NCBI GenBank assembly: GCA_022508735.1
Contig: JAFLUQ010000154.1
Span: forward strand, 1-5,068
Length of the DNA stretch: 5,068 nucleotides
From: Oscillospiraceae bacterium
Lineage (GTDB): Bacteria; Bacillota; Clostridia; UMGS1883
Direction of reading: 5' to 3'
Under the pieces are notes generated by a model. It had not been told where the DNA came from. It made no database searches and saw only the letters and a list, made by a program, of their open reading frames with translations. The position numbers and the translations under genes were made by a program. Numbering within the stretch: position 1 is the stretch's first letter; each line of letters opens with the position of its first letter. This document shows, piece by piece, positions 1 through 5,068 of this stretch.

Positions 1-11
1 GCCCCTAAGCT

Positions 12-105
12 ACGAACGAAAATCACCACTCGGCGTACAAACGTACGCCGTCGGGGAGGTTTGCTCCGTCGGCCGTGCCGACGTCACAAACTGATTTTCG
101 TCCGT
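12..105. repeat. Structured inverted-repeat element (possible interspersed repeat or structured RNA)
   Basis: A non-coding stretch with nested self-complementarity. The outer arms 16-25 and 92-101 are a perfect 10-bp inverted repeat (ACGAAAATCA / TGATTTTCGT). They extend by three more pairs, 12-14 with 103-105, after one A-C mismatch. Inside lie an 8-bp hairpin with a 4-nt loop (31-38 with 43-50), a 5-bp stem (59-63 with 87-91) and, within that, a 7-bp hairpin with a 3-nt loop (67-73 with 77-83). Stem 59-63/87-91 abuts the outer stem, giving a three-way-junction shape. CCGTCGG occurs twice (48-54 and 66-72), so 78-83 could pair with either copy. I do not recognise the family. Candidates are a non-autonomous mobile repeat of MITE/REP type or a structured RNA. 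The strand is undetermined. The structure is seen directly; any function is inferred. Confidence 0.6.
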
Positions 106-164
106 TCTGCACAATTTTTTTGGACGGCCCCAGTGCCTCCACGATACAAAGTGAGGTTCTTTAT

Positions 165-1184
165 TCATACCTTCACCCGTCCGGCGAGAATATCCTTATA
201 GTCCGCAAGGTTCTGCTTTAACAGCTCCGGGGTGTCAAGTCCGTAGGGACATTTGGCCTTGCACTGTCCGCAGCCGATGCAGTTCTCAATATTCAGCATC
301 TTTGCCTGACTCTCTTCTGTCAGCCAGCCTGCGGAGGGACTGCGGCGTATGAGCTGAGACATTCTGGCGCAGTTGTTTATCTCTATATCCACAGGGCAGG
401 GCATGCAGTAGCCACAGCCGCGGCAGAAGCTGCCTATAAACTCACTGCGGTCCTTTTCGATAAGCTCGTTAAGCTCGGGCGTTAGCACGGGAGGGTTGGT
501 CATGTAGCCGAGGAATTCGTCCAGCTCGCTTTCGCGCTGCACTCCCCAGATGGGAAGCACATTGTCATACTGATCGAGCCATGCATATGCCGCGGCGGAG
601 TTTGTAATAAGTCCGCCGGAAAGCGCCTTCATCGCTATAAAGCCCACATTGTATTCCTTGCACAGCTTCACAATGGAGATATCCTTCTCGGTGGCAAGGT
701 AGCAGAACGGGAACTGAAGCGTTTCGTAAAGCCCGGACTTTACAGCATCCTCTGCCACGCCGAGGCGATGGTTGGTTATGCCGATGTGGCGTATCTTGCC
801 CTGAGCCTTGGCCTCAAGCATTGCCTCGTAAAGTCCGCTGCCGTCGCCGGGCTTAGGGCAGAATGGGGGATTGTGGAACTGGTAGATGTCTATATGGTCG
901 GTTTTCAGCATAGAGAGACTTGCTTCAAGGTCACGCCAAAAGCCCTCCACGGTGAGAGACATGGTCTTTGTGGCTATATGTATCTTATCGCGAACATCTG
1001 ACAGTGCAAGACCTATTTTCTTCTCACTGTCCGAATAGGCGCGGGCGGTATCAAAAAAGGTTATGCCCGCGTCATAGGCCTTTCTCAGCAGCATAGCAGC
1101 ATAGTCTTCGCTCACGCGCTGCACCGGCAGTGCTCCGAAGGCGTTTTTAGGCGAGGTTATTCCGGTGGTTCCAAGTGTTATCAT
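165..1184 (-). CDS. Aldo/keto reductase with C-terminal 4Fe-4S dicluster (ferredoxin-like) domain
   Basis: A 339-aa cytoplasmic oxidoreductase. Residues 1 to about 235 form the aldo/keto reductase TIM barrel, which reduces carbonyls with a nicotinamide cofactor in known members. The catalytic tetrad is visible as D45 (FFDTA), Y50, K73 (IATKT) and H104 (YQFHN). IRHIGITNH at 131-139 is another typical barrel motif. Residues 250-315 carry two cysteine clusters, CRGCGYCMPCP from C254 (C254, C257, C260, C263) and C302/C305/C308/C312 followed by Pro. The eight cysteines are enough for two 4Fe-4S clusters in a ferredoxin-like arrangement. This architecture is common in anaerobes and suggests electron exchange with an iron-sulfur partner; the substrate cannot be told from sequence. 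The gene follows sfsA with a 2-nt gap. GGAGGA at 1191-1196, 6 nt before the ATG, fixes the start. No convincing intrinsic terminator follows; only a bulged hairpin without a U-run lies at 136-156. Confidence 0.93.
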   Translation of the reverse strand: MITLGTTGITSPKNAFGALPVQRVSEDYAAMLLRKAYDAGITFFDTARAYSDSEKKIGLALSDVRDKIHIATKTMSLTVEGFWRDLEASLSMLKTDHIDIYQFHNPPFCPKPGDGSGLYEAMLEAKAQGKIRHIGITNHRLGVAEDAVKSGLYETLQFPFCYLATEKDISIVKLCKEYNVGFIAMKALSGGLITNSAAAYAWLDQYDNVLPIWGVQRESELDEFLGYMTNPPVLTPELNELIEKDRSEFIGSFCRGCGYCMPCPVDIEINNCARMSQLIRRSPSAGWLTEESQAKMLNIENCIGCGQCKAKCPYGLDTPELLKQNLADYKDILAGRVKV

Positions 1185-1186
1185 AT

Positions 1187-1870
1187 TTATTCCTCCAATT
1201 CTGTCTTTATATGATCCATAATTTCAAGCGTATCGGGCGTAACGCGGCAATTCAGGCAGGCCACGTTCACGCCGTTTTTTGACGCGCTGAGCAGAGCTTC
1301 GGCAAACTCTGGGTGAGTGCGGCGGTTGGGCCTGAAAAGCTTAGCCCGCCCCATCTGTGCAATGAAAAATATGTAAGCCTCGTAGCCATCATTTACAGCG
1401 TCGCACAGCTCGCGTATATGCTTTACGCCGCGCTCCGTAGGTGCGTCGGGAAAGAGCACAACGCCGTTTTCTTCGAGTGTAACGCCCTTGACCTCAACAA
1501 AGATTTTCCTGTTAGATGTTTCAATATAGAAATCAAACCTTGAGTTTTTATATCGGTATTCCGGCCTTATTAGCGTGGGAGTTCCAAAGTATCCGCCGTT
1601 GGCCCATTCGCCGAAAACCTTGTTAGGAGCCTGACTGTCCATATTTATCAGCATATTTCCCTTATATACGGAGATAAGATCATACTTTGTTTTACGCTCC
1701 TGTCTTTTTGACCTCTGCACAAACACAGATGATCCCGGTATGAGCAGCTCACGGCAGCGGCCGGTATTTTTCACGTGGCAGACCTCCGGCTGGCCGTTGA
1801 TGCTTATATTTGCTATAAATCTATTTGGACGGGATATAAATTCTCCGGGAAAGATATTGTCGTATTTCAT
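1187..1870 (-). CDS. sfsA: SfsA family protein (sugar fermentation stimulation protein homologue)
   Basis: A 227-aa protein, the usual length for SfsA. Diagnostic blocks are HVKNTGRCRELL (32-43), SRFDF (110-114), FVEVKGVTL (124-132) and FPDAPTERGVKHIREL (140-155). D113 with E126-V-K128 fits the PD-(D/E)xK nuclease-like core proposed for the family. SfsA was named in E. coli for a stimulatory effect on sugar (maltose) fermentation and has been described as DNA-binding; its biochemical role remains poorly defined. No signal peptide or membrane segment is seen, so it is probably cytoplasmic. It is the first gene of a two-gene minus-strand operon. The ATG at 1868-1870 is preceded by AGGAG (1879-1883, minus strand) with 8-nt spacing. 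Its last codons double as the ribosome binding site of the aldo/keto reductase, so translation of the two is probably coupled. I see no functional link between the two products. Confidence 0.95.
   Translation of the reverse strand: MKYDNIFPGEFISRPNRFIANISINGQPEVCHVKNTGRCRELLIPGSSVFVQRSKRQERKTKYDLISVYKGNMLINMDSQAPNKVFGEWANGGYFGTPTLIRPEYRYKNSRFDFYIETSNRKIFVEVKGVTLEENGVVLFPDAPTERGVKHIRELCDAVNDGYEAYIFFIAQMGRAKLFRPNRRTHPEFAEALLSASKNGVNVACLNCRVTPDTLEIMDHIKTELEE
1191..1196 (-). promoter_or_regulatory. Ribosome binding site of the aldo/keto reductase, inside sfsA
   Basis: Read on the minus strand, GGAGGA lies within the last sense codons of sfsA (TTG GAG GAA, then TAA), 6 nt before the reductase ATG. 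The site supports the reductase start and implies that ribosomes finishing sfsA can re-initiate on the next gene. Confidence 0.85.
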
Positions 1871-1890
1871 TTATTCAGCTCCTTTTAATT

Positions 1891-1919
1891 ATTCTATCAC
1901 AATTCCGTCGAAAAGGCAA
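1891..1919 (-). promoter_or_regulatory. Predicted SigA-type promoter for sfsA and the aldo/keto reductase
   Basis: On the minus strand a -35 TTGCCT (1914-1919) and a -10 TAGAAT (1891-1896) are separated by 17 nt. The -10 is preceded by TGA, an extended -10 motif. The expected transcript start near 1884 would place the AGGAG site of sfsA (1879-1883) almost at the 5' end, giving a very short leader of about 14 nt before the ATG. The call rests on consensus matching only. Confidence 0.6.
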
Positions 1920-1946
1920 GAGGAGAAAGAATAAATAAAGTAAGTA

Positions 1947-1975
1947 TTGACAATATGCCCCTCTTGTGGTATACT
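1947..1975 (+). promoter_or_regulatory. Strong predicted SigA-type promoter for the 2009-3227 operon
   Basis: A perfect -35 TTGACA (1947-1952), a 17-nt spacer and a near-perfect -10 TATACT (1970-1975). A TG dinucleotide at 1967-1968 adds an extended -10. Transcription should start near 1982, giving a leader of about 27 nt to the ATG at 2009. It is the best consensus promoter in the window. It also shows that the ATG at 1955, in the spacer, cannot be the start used from this transcript. Confidence 0.85.
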
Positions 1976-1997
1976 TATACATCATGGAGCAAAAGAA

Positions 1998-2004
1998 AAG
2001 GGAG
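1998..2004 (+). promoter_or_regulatory. Ribosome binding site deciding the start of the membrane-anchored protein
   Basis: AAGGGAG ends 4 nt before the ATG at 2009. It supports that start over the in-frame ATG at 1955, which has no comparable site and lies upstream of the predicted transcript start. Confidence 0.75.
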
Positions 2005-2008
2005 CGCT

Positions 2009-2626
2009 ATGAGGAAGTTTTTTTCAGGTAAAAAGCTAACGGTAATTTTCATTTTTGTGTTGATCATAGGCGTTATCGTAGCAGTACGCAGCTGCACCGG
2101 GCGAAAAAAGCCGGACATGATCATTACCTATATTGGTGAAAATTATTTTGACAGTGACAGGTTTTATGCTGAGGCTGACCGGCTTAGCGACGGGATCGAC
2201 GATGTGAACGGCGACGGAGAACGGATTGCAGAGCTCGTGACGATATCATTTGGCACGAGCCTGACTCAAAGTCAGGAGCAGAACAACTATACAAGGCTCA
2301 CCATGTCGATCGGCGGGGGAGAAAGCCGCATATATATAATGGATAAGGCCTACGCCGCCCGCTTTTCTGACAGTGAGTTTCTGGCGGATGTGTCGGAATA
2401 CGCCGGTGAAGACGCGCTTGTAAACGATGCCGGAAAGGTATACGGTATCAGTGTTGAGGGCAACACTCTGTTAGAGAGCCTCGGCCTCGATGATACTGAG
2501 AATGTGTATATCGCCCTGCGTGCGGTCACTGAGCTGGACAGTGCGACTAACGACAATATTGCACGGATAGATGCCGGTGCACGGAAAACCTTACAGTATA
2601 TTATTAATAATAATATAAATAAATAA
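2009..2626 (+). CDS. Membrane-anchored extracytoplasmic protein of unknown function
   Basis: From the ATG at 2009 the product is 205 aa. An in-frame ATG at 1955 would add 18 residues but lies inside the promoter. A basic N-terminus (RKFFSGKK) precedes one hydrophobic segment (about residues 10-26) and then RSCTGRKK, so the protein is probably anchored by an uncleaved signal anchor with the rest outside the cell. C29 lacks a proper lipobox. The acidic exterior domain contains DDVNGDGE (64-71), which resembles the DxNxDG calcium loop of dockerin/EF-hand-like motifs. The twelfth position of that loop is L76 rather than Asp or Glu, so calcium binding is uncertain. Later motifs include RIYIMDK (107-113) and NVYIALRAVTELD (165-177). 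I do not recognise a named family, although similar short anchored proteins with a DxNxDG motif are familiar from gut Firmicutes. It is the first gene of an operon with yajC, 16 nt upstream of it. Confidence 0.8.
   Translation: MRKFFSGKKLTVIFIFVLIIGVIVAVRSCTGRKKPDMIITYIGENYFDSDRFYAEADRLSDGIDDVNGDGERIAELVTISFGTSLTQSQEQNNYTRLTMSIGGGESRIYIMDKAYAARFSDSEFLADVSEYAGEDALVNDAGKVYGISVEGNTLLESLGLDDTENVYIALRAVTELDSATNDNIARIDAGARKTLQYIINNNINK
2597..2617 (+). repeat. AT-only perfect hairpin at the 3' end of the membrane-protein gene
   Basis: The 9-nt arms TATATTATT (2597-2605) and AATAATATA (2609-2617) are perfectly complementary around a 3-nt loop, all A/T. The hairpin lies inside the last codons (YIINNNIN), a few bases before the stop and the yajC ribosome binding site. 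There is no T-run, so it is not a terminator. It may simply reflect Asn/Ile codons in an AT-rich tail. Confidence 0.45.
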
Positions 2627-2642
2627 AATGAGGTGTTGAAAA

Positions 2643-2924
2643 ATGAACCAACAGACGATGTCGATTGCCTACTACGCTGTTATAATACTTATATTTGTAG
2701 GCTTTTTCTGGTTTATGAACCGCAGCAACAAAAAGCGTGAGCGCGAGCAGCTTCTGATGATGGATTCTCTGCAGATCGGTGACGAGGTAGTTACCATCGG
2801 CGGTGTTATCGGTAAGATCTCTTCCATCAAAGAAGACAGCGTTGTTATCGAGAGCGGCTCAGATAAGAGCAAGATCCGCTTTGAGAAGAGCGCAATCAAG
2901 ACTGTGCTCACAGTTCATGAATAA
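2643..2924 (+). CDS. yajC: YajC, accessory subunit of the Sec preprotein translocase
   Basis: A 93-aa single-pass membrane protein of typical YajC size. One transmembrane helix at about 8-25 is followed by a basic, charged linker (NRSNKKREREQ) and the family signature GDEVVTIGGVIGKI (46-59). The small cytoplasmic domain ends in IRFEKSAIKTVL. In known bacteria YajC associates with SecDF near the SecYEG channel and aids protein export; it is not essential in E. coli. The start is supported by GAGGTG at 2630-2635, 7 nt before the ATG. It is second in the operon, between an exported protein of unknown role and a Dabb protein. The common partners secD/secF, tgt and queA are not in this window. Confidence 0.95.
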   Translation: MNQQTMSIAYYAVIILIFVGFFWFMNRSNKKREREQLLMMDSLQIGDEVVTIGGVIGKISSIKEDSVVIESGSDKSKIRFEKSAIKTVLTVHE

Positions 2925-2936
2925 TGGAGAATCGTA

Positions 2937-3227
2937 ATGATAAAGCATGTTATATGTGTAAAGCTTAAGGACAGCAGCGACGAAAATAAGGCAAAGGCGC
3001 GGGATATGCTTCTTTCAATGGAGGGCAGAGTGCCGTCGGTTAAGGGCATTTCCGTAGGGGTTGATTTTCTCGGCTCACCGCGTTCCTATGATATTATTCT
3101 GCTGGTAGACCTTGAGAGCCGCGAAGCGCTTAATGAGTATCAATGCGACAGTTACCACGTGGATGTGGTAAAAAAATATATTAACGACGCGGCGGAAAAT
3201 ATAATAGCTGTGGACTATGATCTCTAA
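2937..3227 (+). CDS. Dabb (dimeric alpha/beta barrel, stress-responsive) domain protein
   Basis: A 96-aa soluble protein consisting of one Dabb domain. Typical features are the opening IKHVICVKLKD with H4, the middle VKGISVGVDF (35-44), SYDIILLVDLES (50-61), and the closing EYQCDSYHVDVVKKYI (67-82) with Y68 and H74, followed by AVDYDL. Family members form dimeric ferredoxin-like barrels. A few are enzymes (for example olivetolic acid cyclase in plants), but most bacterial ones have no assigned reaction. The start has GGAG at 2926-2929 with 7-nt spacing and lies 12 nt after yajC, so the two are co-transcribed. It is the last gene of the operon; the stop is followed within 5 nt by the terminator stem. 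The family call is firm and the function unknown. Confidence 0.88.
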   Translation: MIKHVICVKLKDSSDENKAKARDMLLSMEGRVPSVKGISVGVDFLGSPRSYDIILLVDLESREALNEYQCDSYHVDVVKKYINDAAENIIAVDYDL

Positions 3228-3231
3228 AAGG

Positions 3232-3266
3232 CAGGCACATGGTTATTTCCATGTGCCTGATTTTTT
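3232..3266 (+). terminator. Rho-independent terminator of the 2009-3227 operon
   Basis: A perfect 11-bp stem, CAGGCACATGG (3232-3242) with CCATGTGCCTG (3249-3259), closes a 6-nt loop TTATTT. One base later follows a run of six T (3261-3266). It starts 5 nt after the Dabb stop codon and separates this operon from the EAL gene. Confidence 0.95.
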
Positions 3267-3328
3267 GCACGGGATAAATTACGATCAGAATGTATCAAAT
3301 AATTTTCTGAGAATTTCCGAAAAAACTC

Positions 3329-3357
3329 TTGCTTTATTTGCGCTTTTGATATATAAT
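3329..3357 (+). promoter_or_regulatory. Predicted SigA-type promoter for the EAL-domain gene
   Basis: A perfect -10 TATAAT (3352-3357) lies 17 nt after a weak -35 TTGCTT (3329-3334), in an AT-rich gap of 123 nt after the terminator. The start would be near 3364, giving a leader of about 26 nt that contains the GGAAGGTGA ribosome binding region. The weak -35 leaves room for an activator, but I see no clear operator. Confidence 0.6.
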
Positions 3358-3389
3358 AACAATAATAAGCAGCGAAGGAAGGTGAGCGG

Positions 3390-5068
3390 ATGAATATCAA
3401 GGTTCAGTGCTGCGGTATTGTGCTTCTAGCATTGATTATCATCATATATAATAGCCGTAGAAGGCTGCCCTTGATCACAAGCAGAGTGTTCAAGGCGTGT
3501 TGCTATGCCACTTTGGTCTGCCTGATTTTTGATGTTGCATCTATTTTCGGGATAGTATACCGGGATAACCTCCCCGCTCTTATGCCTGAGTTTATCTGCA
3601 AGACGTATATTGCGTTACTTATGGTGGTATCTGTGCTGGCCATCATCTATGTTTCCACCGGTGTGGCGTTCCATTTGCCATACTATAAAAAAATCATAAT
3701 CGCATGCTCGGTCTTTGGCGCTATAGTAATTGGTCTGATTTATGCGCTGCCGATCACGATCCATGAGGTGGCGGAGAAGAATTTGGCCTGGACGAGCGGC
3801 CCCAGCATCATTGTAACATATTCGGCTGTTTTCATGTTGATCATATTTAACTTTGTTCAGATATTCCGTCATAAAGAATATCTTTATGACCGGCAGCGCA
3901 AGACGGTAATGCTCTGGATGAGCATATGGGTCGCGGCGGCATTCCTTCAGGCGCTTTTTAATCATCTATTGATCGTGGGCTTTGTCAGCTCTATAAGTAT
4001 GCTGCTGATGTTTATCCAGTTTGAGAATCCGGAGCTTTACTTAGACAGGAGCACGGGCCTGTTCAACTACATGGCCTATACCCGTTACGGGGAACAGCTA
4101 TACAGCGACAGCAAGGAATTTTATGTGATCGCCGTAATGTTTGAGCCCAGTGTGCAGCAGAATGTGCTGGCGGATCCTCGACAGAATCGCAATATAGAAG
4201 CGCAGCAGATATATGAAGCGTTTTTAACGATTCGTGGCGCTAACGTGTTTAAAATTCAGGAAAACGAGGTTCTGCTGATATTCAGCAAAGAGGAGGACAA
4301 AAATTCCCTTTGGAAAGAAATTGTTGAGACGATGCAGCCGGAGTATGCGGATTCACTGCTCAGTCATCCGTCATTCTACAATGTGGCTGATACCAGATGT
4401 GTTAACACGTCCGGAGAGTTATTGGAACTGCTCAGATATGCCAGCAGACAGATAAACAGCACTGTGGAAGGTATTTTCCACGTGATAGATGCAAGCACAG
4501 CTGCCCAGATATTTGCTGAGCACGAAACAGCGCAGATGATAGCCGATGCGCTGAACGAGGACAGGATCGTCGTTCACTATCAGCCGATCTATTCGGTAAA
4601 GAAAAAGCGGTTTACCAGCGCAGAAGCCTTGGTTCGTATCGTTGATCGGGACGGTAATCTTGTGCCGCCGGTCAAATTTATACAGGCCGCGGAAAACAAC
4701 GGCATGATAGTTGAAATTGGCAAACGTGTTTTTGAGAAGGTGTGCCATTTCTTCCAGGAAAGCAGGCTGGATGAGTACGGGATAGAATACGTAGAGGTCA
4801 ATCTGTCCATCATGCAGTGCGTGGACGACAAGCTGGCGGATGATTATATCAACATTATGGGAAATGCAAATATGGATCCCAGCCGCATTAATTTGGAGAT
4901 AACGGAGTCTTCATCGCCGCACGGTAAACGCAGGATGATCTCAAACATGAACCGAATGATCAACCATGGAGTTAACTTTTCTTTGGACGATTTTGGTACA
5001 GGTGCGTCGAACCTTAATTACATCGTGGATATGCCGGTGCAGATCGTCAAGTTTGACAGAGAGATGAT
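3390..5068 (+). CDS. Seven-TM membrane protein with degenerate GGDEF and intact EAL domain, partial (probable c-di-GMP phosphodiesterase)
   Basis: The frame is open for 559 codons and runs off the right edge, so the C-terminus is missing. Seven hydrophobic segments (about 8-20, 37-57, 73-90, 102-120, 139-159, 172-190, 193-210) fit an N-out topology, with basic loops (NSRRR; RHKEYLYDRQRK) inside and the signalling part in the cytoplasm. Residues about 215-365 match a GGDEF fold: DRSTGLFN (219-226) corresponds to the usual DxLTGLxNR. The GGDEF signature itself reads QENEV (290-294, within VFKIQENEVLLIF), so cyclase activity is not expected. Residues about 385 onward form an EAL domain: Q398, EALVR (412-416), VNLS with N471, LEITES with E503, DDFGTG (533-538) and K554. 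These are the metal- and substrate-binding positions of active c-di-GMP phosphodiesterases; the last catalytic Glu/Gln positions lie beyond the window. GGAAGGTGA (3377-3385) supports the ATG. The gene has its own promoter. The signal sensed is unknown. Confidence 0.88.
   Translation, partial: MNIKVQCCGIVLLALIIIIYNSRRRLPLITSRVFKACCYATLVCLIFDVASIFGIVYRDNLPALMPEFICKTYIALLMVVSVLAIIYVSTGVAFHLPYYKKIIIACSVFGAIVIGLIYALPITIHEVAEKNLAWTSGPSIIVTYSAVFMLIIFNFVQIFRHKEYLYDRQRKTVMLWMSIWVAAAFLQALFNHLLIVGFVSSISMLLMFIQFENPELYLDRSTGLFNYMAYTRYGEQLYSDSKEFYVIAVMFEPSVQQNVLADPRQNRNIEAQQIYEAFLTIRGANVFKIQENEVLLIFSKEEDKNSLWKEIVETMQPEYADSLLSHPSFYNVADTRCVNTSGELLELLRYASRQINSTVEGIFHVIDASTAAQIFAEHETAQMIADALNEDRIVVHYQPIYSVKKKRFTSAEALVRIVDRDGNLVPPVKFIQAAENNGMIVEIGKRVFEKVCHFFQESRLDEYGIEYVEVNLSIMQCVDDKLADDYINIMGNANMDPSRINLEITESSSPHGKRRMISNMNRMINHGVNFSLDDFGTGASNLNYIVDMPVQIVKFDREM

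Noticed and set aside
1..131. GCCCC at 1-5 and 127-131 as target-site duplications flanking the structured element
   Set aside because: Five bases of low complexity, not directly abutting the paired arms; the true element ends are unknown without other copies.
136..156. Bulged hairpin after the aldo/keto reductase stop, considered as its terminator
   Set aside because: Only about six pairs with a bulge and no following U-run on the minus strand.
768..1934. Plus-strand open frames at 768-1001, 1313-1543 and 1740-1934
   Set aside because: They lie opposite the well-supported aldo/keto reductase and sfsA genes (the last also runs into the divergent control region) and have no recognisable domains or ribosome binding sites.
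1955..2008. In-frame upstream ATG extending the membrane-anchored protein by 18 residues
   Set aside because: It lies between the -35 and -10 boxes of the predicted promoter, lacks a ribosome binding site, and adds a polar stretch ahead of a normal signal anchor.
1984..2031. A 15-codon open frame (starting MEQKK) overlapping the start of the membrane-anchored protein
   Set aside because: It starts at about the predicted transcript start, so no ribosome binding site can precede it; probably chance.
2350..2911. Minus-strand open frames at 2350-2556 and 2672-2911
   Set aside because: They are antisense to the anchored protein and yajC, with low-complexity Ser/Ile-rich translations typical of shadow frames.
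3305..3313. TTCTGAGAA short palindrome upstream of the EAL-gene promoter, considered as an operator
   Set aside because: Nine bases in AT-rich DNA, no second copy, and the symmetry does not extend.
3615..4831. Minus-strand open frames at 3615-3965, 4419-4748 and 4589-4831
   Set aside because: They are antisense to the long 7TM-GGDEF-EAL reading frame, whose motifs show it is the real gene.

Overview
The window looks like chromosomal DNA of an anaerobic low-to-mid-GC Firmicute, most likely a gut clostridium of the Ruminococcus/Oscillospiraceae type. The evidence is strong GGAGG-like ribosome binding sites before every gene, SigA-type promoters with 17-nt spacers and a Gram-positive-style intrinsic terminator. 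An aldo/keto reductase with a two-cluster ferredoxin tail and a c-di-GMP-type membrane protein with clostridial flavour point the same way. The lineage is inferred from gene style; no rRNA or other marker is present.

Layout. (1) Positions 1-164 hold no gene, but contain a GC-rich, highly self-complementary element (about 12-105) that folds on paper into a closing stem carrying two side stems. (2) Positions 165-1870, minus strand, are a two-gene operon: sfsA, then an aldo/keto reductase with two 4Fe-4S motifs. The reductase's ribosome binding site lies inside the last codons of sfsA. (3) Positions 1871-2008 are a divergent control region with back-to-back promoters. (4) Positions 2009-3227, plus strand, are a compact three-gene transcription unit: an unrecognised membrane-anchored exported protein, yajC (accessory subunit of the Sec translocon) and a small Dabb (dimeric alpha/beta barrel) protein. 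A textbook terminator closes it at 3232-3266. (5) From 3390 to the right edge runs an incomplete gene with its own promoter. I translated it by hand: seven membrane segments, a degenerate GGDEF domain and a well-conserved EAL domain, so probably a membrane-bound c-di-GMP phosphodiesterase.

The genes do not form one obvious pathway. They are three independent transcription units with housekeeping, redox and signalling roles. I see no defence, mobile or biosynthetic system. The two things most worth a second look are the structured element at the left edge and the GGDEF-degenerate/EAL-intact signalling protein at the right edge.
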